Assembly: GCF_033807715.1 (NCBI RefSeq) | Contig: NC_084597.1 | Span: 13,418,170-13,482,169, forward strand | Direction: 5' to 3' | Source of the DNA: Cololabis saira | Taxonomy: Eukaryota > Chordata > Actinopteri > Beloniformes > Belonidae | Length of the DNA: 64,000 nucleotides | Shown: positions 57,621-64,000 of the stretch, piece by piece | Layout of the letters: every line of letters begins with the position of its first letter | Numbering within the stretch: the first letter of the stretch is position 1 | Position numbers and translations under genes: made by a program | Notes under the pieces: generated by a model | Databases searched by the model: none | Told to the model about the DNA's origin: nothing | What the model saw: only the letters and a program-made list of their open reading frames with translations

Positions 57621-60226
57621 GTCTATATAATCTATATCTACCTACTGTATATATCTACTATATCTACCTCTATATAATGATTTTTGTTGTAAATTAGTGC
57701 CACACGGATAAACTGAATTGAATTATATTGTATATAAATCTGAAAGCCCAGCTGAATCCCTCTGGAAAGGGTCAATCTGGCATTATCTATTTCTGAAGAG
57801 CTGCGTGCAAAAGTGTATAAATCTGAGAGCACCGGCTCGGCCCAGATGCCAGGAAACATCATTCATTAAACGACCATCACAACCCCGCAATTTAATTGTC
57901 CAACAAGATCTGCTGGTGCAGCTCTGGCACACTGAACCATGATTTTAATGAAGGGAAAAACTAAAATCCAACAGAGGGGAACCTAACAAAACCTGTACTT
58001 AGAACATGTAATGTTGTTAGACAGAATTGGAAAAGAAGGCTGTTTATAATGTTACAGAGGGAAACATGCTTTCTTTTGTGAATTTTGGGTTTGTGTCAGC
58101 CGTGTTCGTTTTTGCTCAACACAGACATTCTGCACCTTTTTATTTCTAGCTCGAGGGATTACAATCTTTGGTCGGTAGACCACATGGCGATATCTCAAAA
58201 AACGGTTGAAAAGACTGAAACCTGGCAGAAATACTGGCTGGGTCCCGGGAGCCAGAACTTACTTTGGTTATTATCTGACTCAGTTCAGTTGTTGTGGCCA
58301 CAAGAAGTAGCTTCATCCTGCTGAAACATCCTGTTTTCTTATAAGTTTGACTTCTGTGTGTTATGTAAAGCGTGACTCACTACAGGATTGGTTGTAGTGG
58401 TCAGTGACAGAACACATACCACAGGGAGTTGTCATAAAAACGCGACCGGGTTCCAAACAGGTTTGAAGGATGAACAATGAACCCCCCCCCCCCAGAAAAC
58501 TTGGAATTGATTTAATTTTATTCAAAGTTGTCCAATGACTCATCCATCCGTCCCTTCATTTCCTGTCCCGCTTTATTCAGCTCAAGGCCACTGGTGGTCT
58601 GAAATGCTGGAAATTACTTATTTTTTTCTTCATTTTCAATTTGAGATAAGAAATATGCCGTGTATCAAAACAAGTTAGTAAAGGAGGGAAATGTCTTCTT
58701 TGAAAGGTTGTGAAAACAAAAGCTGGTGGAACATTTTATAACTGGTTAACTGGAACAGGTGAGAAACATAATTGAGAATAACTGATTTATCAAAATTCTG
58801 CACACAAGAGAAAAGGCTGAAAACCAATTACGGCTCCGACCTGCAGGGCCGCAGGCAGAACTGCGTTAAAAACAGAAAAGTAGAAAATATTTGATGGATT
58901 CTGGAGCACTTCTGGAAATCGATTGTTCTTCTACTATGCAAAGATTGAAGACTAAAAACACAAATAAAAAATAGTGCTACTTTCTCTTGGCCCAAGTTGA
59001 TTTAGTGCTTAAAAAGAAAAGTGCTGCAGTGCAGTTTAATAATGCCCATTCCCCAACTGAGACATTGTTCCTGGCATCAAATTCATACTATGTAAACATG
59101 CTTCACCTTTAACATGAAATATAATATCTTTTGTAATATATTTAATTACAGTACTTGCCTCATGTTTTGGGCCTGACCCCAATATCACAGATGGATAATG
59201 TCGACGACTGCTATTGGCCTGGCTTTAGCCACTTGGAACATAAATATAGCCCGTGGTGGGACATAATGCATAAATTAAAGTGATACTCATTAATAATGGG
59301 AAAGGAACCAATTCCACGGCTCTGTTTTATGAAGGAGGGAGGTCAGGAGAGGGGACGTCGACGAGACAGAACAGCAGAGGAGTATTTGGTTCGTAGAACA
59401 TAAAATCGGACCACTCAGGCTGTAAACAGTAAAGCACTTGGGGAATCCGGAAAACAAAAGAAAATGGAAGCAATACAATTGTGCTGTGCGGTGGGGAGGA
59501 GGAGGCGCAGGAGTCCAAGTCCAGCAAAGTTAATGCAAAGGAGTTTGGCAGGAGGACAGGATAACACAAGGGAGATGGTTTCCCGTCTTCCACGGCTTTC
59601 CCCTCTTTATTTTTGTCGAGCTGTAGCTGAGTCACTGCATTACAATACCCATATGAAAGTTGTTCAGTTTCAAAGCTGCTGCCTAGTTTTTTTTTATTTT
59701 CCCCTCAGTGCAATAATAACTCCCCATTTTATTATTTTTATCAGCCATTTGTGGATCAGCCTGGTTTAACATTTTATGAGGAGCCAAATGGGAGCAAACA
59801 AAGGATGTGGAGGAAATCAGAGAAGGAAAGTGACTTCGAGGGAGATCAGTTATATTATCACTGATAGCGATTTAAGTATTAACAGCATCATAATTATCCT
59901 AATCAAATCATTTTTTTAACCTTCTGAGATACAAGTGAGAAAATTTATTTCTGCATTTCTGAAAAAAATACGAGGACAGCGATAACATTTCATCCCCCTT
60001 GATATAAGTTTCATTGTTTGTAGTGTTATAAGCCAAAACCCTTCACTGGAGGAAGTGAAATGAAAGTAAAAATTCAGTAAAATTTAACATCTAAAAAGAC
60101 ATCTGCTCACCAAAAATAGACAAAAACAGAATGTAGCAAGCAAAGACAGAAAAGGGGCAGAGTGAGTCACGCAATATTGTTTTTTCAAAGATTTTATTAT
60201 TTGTTACTTATTATTATTTAATTTAT
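57621..60226. other. No recognised feature
   Basis: AT-rich DNA without a supported exon, RNA gene or transposon end. A run of 11 C lies near 58483. Confidence 0.5.
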
Positions 60227-60418
60227 TTATTTATTTATTAAAGACTTTTTGTTGTCCTCGTGGCCTTTATTCAAGGTGTAGAAAGGGAGTGGGATAGAGA
60301 GAGAGAATGGGCGCGACATGCAGCAAAGGGAGGCAGGCCGGGACTCGAACCTGCGACCGCTGCAGGAGGACTGTTGGGCTGCTTGCTTTAACCACTGTGC
60401 CACCCAGTGGCCCATTAC
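60227..60418 (-). mobile_element. tRNA-derived SINE
   Basis: On the minus strand the head reads gggccactgggtggcacagt and further on GCAGGTTCGAGTCCCGGC, a clear A-box-like TGGCACAGTGG and B box GGTTCGAGTCC. The body runs to an AT-rich tail (ttta repeats). It uses polymerase III promoters and encodes no protein. Confidence 0.85.
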
Positions 60419-61475
60419 AGTAATTATAATAATAATTAAAAAAAGATATTAAAAAATGATAATAATATTATTAATAATAATAATAATAATTATTATTATT
60501 ATTATTAATAATAATAATAATATTTTACTAATGATAGCTATTCTATTTTTTATTCTTTTTGCCATTTTTTTGCCATTGCTTTAACATTAGCATAAGCTAC
60601 ATAGCATATATCATTGTGACTTAACGACTATACGAATAGACAAAATTAACTTACAAGTGTTCATCGCCCCAATCTAACAGTAACCACTGAAATAGATTTA
60701 TAGATAAGTGTCACCATGAATGCTAGTAGATAACTAATTAGCTCACTGCAGTCTAACCCACTTGTCACACAGCTAACGTTTGCAGAGTACTGGATAATAC
60801 ACACAGATGCAACATGTTTCTGACATTGTATGGTCACTTAACTACTAAGCTGGTTAAAAATAAAAGCCATCCATCTAACTTCAGGGTTGAGTCTCATGCA
60901 GAACTAAGATCCGTTGCAGTTCCTCGACTGGCCGCTAAAGGCTGGCTCTAAAAGTGTGTGCATCTCCATTGACTCCCATTTAAAAATGTCCAACTTTAGA
61001 AATAATCATATTTACAGTCTGGTTTTAATCATTTGATTTCACATTCATGACAACTCTGAGGAGGGGTGAATTTTTCTTTTTTTCATGTGAGGAGAATTTA
61101 TATTGAGCAGTACATTTATTTCTGATTTGATTGATTGACAGTTGTCTCAGCCAATGGCTTGCCGTTATCACTTCCCCATCCGTAATCATCATGTTTCTGA
61201 TCTCACCGAAGCAATCAGCAGTTTGTACTAAATGACATTTTTCGATCTTGCCATCAAGTCAACATATTAAACAGCATATTCTGCTGTAAACGTCTGCCAG
61301 CTATTTCAGCTGGGTTCAGCTGAAGGAGCTGGAAGCCACAGCTTACTTTGATTGACATAAGGTGAGCATGCTGTCTGTCATGTCTGCGCTCAGTATGATT
61401 TGGAAAAAAACACTCTCAGAAACCAGTGGGTCACATGTCTTAATGGTGCGTCCACTGTATTTATGGTTGGTTATA
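60419..61475. other. ATA/TAA-rich repeat then no recognised feature
   Basis: (taa/tta)n imperfect repeats at about 60425-60525; the rest is unassigned. Confidence 0.5.
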
Positions 61476-61683
<208 letters not shown>

Positions 61684-61965
61684 AATCGTAGATTACTCAG
61701 ATATTATAGTAACCTGGTGGTATTTTAAATACTTTTTCCACAACAGCGATCTTCTGCTGAAACTCCAGAACCCATACAACGGTGTTTGGGCCAAGACTTG
61801 TACTAGCTCACCGTGCACAGATCTCATCAACCCTGCATGCAATCTTACCCGTGGTATCATATAATCTCCACATAAAACAGGCATGTAGAGAATAATGGAC
61901 AGAGATGCAGCATGTTTGTCCTTTGTCTTTGTGGGCTTGGAGCAGTGCCCAACATCTTCAACATT
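61684..61965. other. No recognised feature
   Basis: A short spacer between the microsatellite and an L2 tail. Confidence 0.45.
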
Positions 61966-62219
61966 TATGTAATAATTGCTCGGGGGTCATGTTCTGGGTC
62001 TCTGGAAAGCGCCTAGAGACAACTTGCCAGAATGGCAACCAGAATGAAACCACGTTGGGCCCCTGAGCAAGGCCCTTAACCCTAATCGCTCCCTGTGTGT
62101 TTGTTCTCTCACATGTGAGTCGCTTTGGATAAAAGTGTCTGTTAAATGACAGTAGTAGTAGTAGTAGTAACTTGTGTTGTAATAGATGCTGTATAAATAA
62201 AACTGAATTGAAGTGAATT
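61966..62219 (+). mobile_element. L2-type LINE 3' tail, interrupted by a SINE
   Basis: Matches the end of the LINE at 2241-5556: ctcgggggtcatgttctggg, gagacaactt, then after the SINE tgttgtaatagatgctgtat and the attga-like tail. Only the 3' end is present. Confidence 0.85.
62027..62168 (+). mobile_element. SINE fragment with V-SINE-like tail
   Basis: About 140 bp with gagcaaggcccttaaccct and gtcgctttggataaaagtgt followed by ctgttaaatgac and a (gta)n end. It is flanked by aacttg on both sides (62021-62026, 62169-62174), a short target duplication. No complete tRNA head. Confidence 0.72.
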
Positions 62220-62588
62220 ATATTCCTTCACAGGAACCAGAATTTCTATCATTCATTTTGGAGACGGAAGTGGGACAGAGCATTTATGAACAGGGCTGCA
62301 CATAAGTGGGCCGCCAGAACGCATGCGCGGTCAAAATCCACAGTGCGCTGTCAATCTTGCGCTGCGAAGCGCTTTTGCGTACCAACAGCTGGGGCTCATA
62401 TCATTGGTTGTGGCCAGACCAGAATACTAATATTAAAAAATCTATTGCGAGAGCTTTTCCCCAGAACTGCCACTCAAAGTTGGTACTGGCCAATCACAGC
62501 GCGTCCTTACTCCCCCGTCCATGATCGTTGGGCAGGAAGAGAGGTAAGGATCAGCTTTACTGAACAAACCCCGACACGTCTCGTCAAA

Positions 62589-62720
62589 ATGTCCAAGAAG
62601 CAAGCGCCATTAAGTAATTATTTTGGCGTTCCACCACCACCAACTACAAAGAGACGCCAAACTGAACCACTACCCGTGGATAGAAACAGAAAACGTGTGT
62701 TCGCCGAGAAGTGCTGCATG
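62589..62720 (+). pseudogene. Transposase N-terminal remnant in the hAT element
   Basis: The ATG at 62589 opens MSKKQAPLSNYFGVPPPPTT followed by a basic stretch (KRRQTEPLP). This looks like the N-terminus of a hAT transposase before its zinc finger. After about 62720 the frame enters the inserted palindrome. The longer frame around it (from 62286) has no support as a host gene. Confidence 0.5.
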
Positions 62721-62813
62721 ATGTTACGCGGCGACGCGTACCGTACGTTCGCGTTCCCGCATATCCTACCCCGTAAGCTCTGCGTTGGTGCAACGCGGAA
62801 CCATAAATCAGCC
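62721..62813. repeat. Palindrome family, copy inside the hAT element
   Basis: gttacgcggcgacgcgtacc to gcaacgcggaaccataaatc and agcc; one end is clear, the other is diverged or truncated. Confidence 0.7.
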
Positions 62814-63609
62814 AGTGTCCGTCACTGCGTGCAGCAGTTTCCTGCAACAGCAAGACGCTGCTCTCTGATTATGGTTCACAGTTTATGAAAACCCCAAATA
62901 AAAAATAAATTAGAGAATATTTTATGAAATCAATAAACAATTCCATCATCAAAATTGTAACAAATAAAGGTTCAACATATCTTGCTTTGCATGTAATAAG
63001 ACTAGGTAATATATTAGTTTCACCTTTTAAGTTATTATTATTGAAATAAATTAACTTTTACACCATATTCTAGTTGAATTATTGAAATAGATTAACTTGT
63101 ACACCATATTCTAGTTGAATTATTGAAATAAGTTAACTTTTACACCATATTCTTCACCTGAAGCAATATTCTACACCTTGGTTGATGTGGACATACATAG
63201 CATAGGAGGCTATTTCAGCTGCTTTATGGTTGGCTGTCTGTACAGTCATGCAAGTTAGATTAGAAGTTTTGGGGGGGTTTTTTGGCTCCTGCGCTGCTGA
63301 AATCGGGGCGTCCTTTATTTCTATTTCTGAAAGTTGGCAACCCTAGGTGCAAAATATGCCGTGAGCATCCCAATCTGGCCGATAAAAACTGTAACTTACT
63401 TATACTGACTCTACAGACTAACACGCACCATAATTTGTTAATTCATCTTTATAAGTGAATAAATATCGTTTTGCCTATAACTTATTCCTGCATCCCTCTT
63501 TTATCGATCCGGCGAGACGGGTCACCGCGTTTTTGGAGCCCCAAGTCACATATCCAGGGGCTCCTCTGAGCACCAGACCAAAATAATTATGTGCAGCCCT
63601 GTTTATGAA

Positions 63610-63899
63610 GCAAGAGTAACATGTTGGGTCATTTTAAATAAAGTGAAAGGAGGCCTTAAATTGAACATACTCACAATAGAAAAGTAATATTCAGATGTAA
63701 ATGTACCATCCCCTACTCAGAAGAGTTTTATGTTAGTACTTAATTTAGTTTCTTTTATAGTGTTAATGCGATGAAAATATGACTTTTGTAGCTGGGACAT
63801 TTCATCTTGTAAAGAGATGAGAGATGGAATTGGCTGGGAAAAATCACAGTCCTATAGGAAACAACAGTATGTGAGTCTGGGTGTGCAGCAGACTGACGT

Positions 63900-63934
<35 letters not shown>

Positions 63935-64000
63935 CAGACAAAGGAGGCATATGAAATTACAGCATCCAACTGTACTCTGTTAAGTCAATTCCAACCCCTT
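63610..64000. other. No recognised feature; CA microsatellite
   Basis: (CA)n at about 63899-63931. Otherwise plain AT-rich DNA to the window end. Confidence 0.6.

Larger units (their letters stand above)
62291..63601. mobile_element. hAT deletion derivative (1,311 bp)
   Basis: Ends cagggctgcacataa and the complement cagggctgcacataatt, with perfect 8-bp duplication tttatgaa (62283-62290, 63602-63609). It keeps a piece of a transposase start and a palindrome-family copy. The rest is AT-rich. Confidence 0.93.

Noticed and set aside
59290..59769. Overlapping frames of about 100 codons on both strands
   Set aside because: No splice sites, domains or codon bias; compatible with chance.
60300..60418. 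tRNA-like A and B boxes as a true tRNA gene
   Set aside because: The head continues into a SINE body and shows no complete cloverleaf.
62286..62888. 200-codon plus-strand frame
   Set aside because: It begins within the hAT terminus and runs through the palindrome insertion; only the part from 62589 looks like transposase.

Overview
The window reads as non-coding, transposon-saturated DNA from a ray-finned (teleost) fish. The evidence is the mixture of repeat classes: L2-type and Rex1-type LINEs with tails of repeated attga units, a fish L1/Tx1-type LINE, Tc1 elements, many hAT elements with 8-bp target duplications, tRNA-derived SINEs, a chromodomain Ty3/gypsy element and a gammaretrovirus-like endogenous element. 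The genus cannot be read from the sequence. There are no operons, bacterial genes, CRISPR arrays or true RNA genes.

The only likely host gene lies on the minus strand. Two exons with good splice signals and matching phase (36172-36478 and 29011-29572, stop at 29011-29013) encode a Pro/Ser-rich, probably disordered C-terminus of a protein I could not name. The 36172-36478 exon starts in mid-codon, so more exons must lie at higher coordinates. None was recognised up to 64000, so 36.5-64 kb is probably one very large intron or includes exons that I missed.

Layout. 1-1441: 3' end of a Ty3/gypsy element with its LTR. 1483-2200: end of a TTAA-type transposon, then a composite minisatellite with unit lengths that are multiples of three. 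2241-5556: broken L2-type LINE. 5557-18640: a Rex1-type LINE remnant, two SINE-like copies, a dead Tc1 element, a retroviral RT scrap and TTAA/hAT elements. 18648-23690: an inverted pair of repeats with a terminal hairpin (Helitron-like?). 26905-28090: second Tc1 remnant. 29011-36478: the two host exons and an intron holding four hAT-type elements and a Rex1 scrap. 36611-45746: a hAT-type MITE with a long CTTT tract, then a Tc1 element split by another MITE, by an L2 tail and, inside that tail, by an apparently full-length 5.75-kb L1/Tx1-type LINE whose two ORFs are both open. 48033-56464: a TTAA-type element holding a hAT element, which holds an endogenous retrovirus with identical LTRs, which holds a further hAT MITE. 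57-64 kb: a MITE, SINEs, microsatellites and one more hAT element carrying a transposase N-terminal remnant.

The most notable points are the intact L1/Tx1 element with a 16-bp target duplication, the retroviral copy with identical LTRs but a gutted interior (suggesting recent movement in trans), the small palindrome family whose copies here all sit inside other DNA transposons, and the hAT derivatives that keep only the first part of their transposase. All family names come from reading motifs and termini; no database search was possible.
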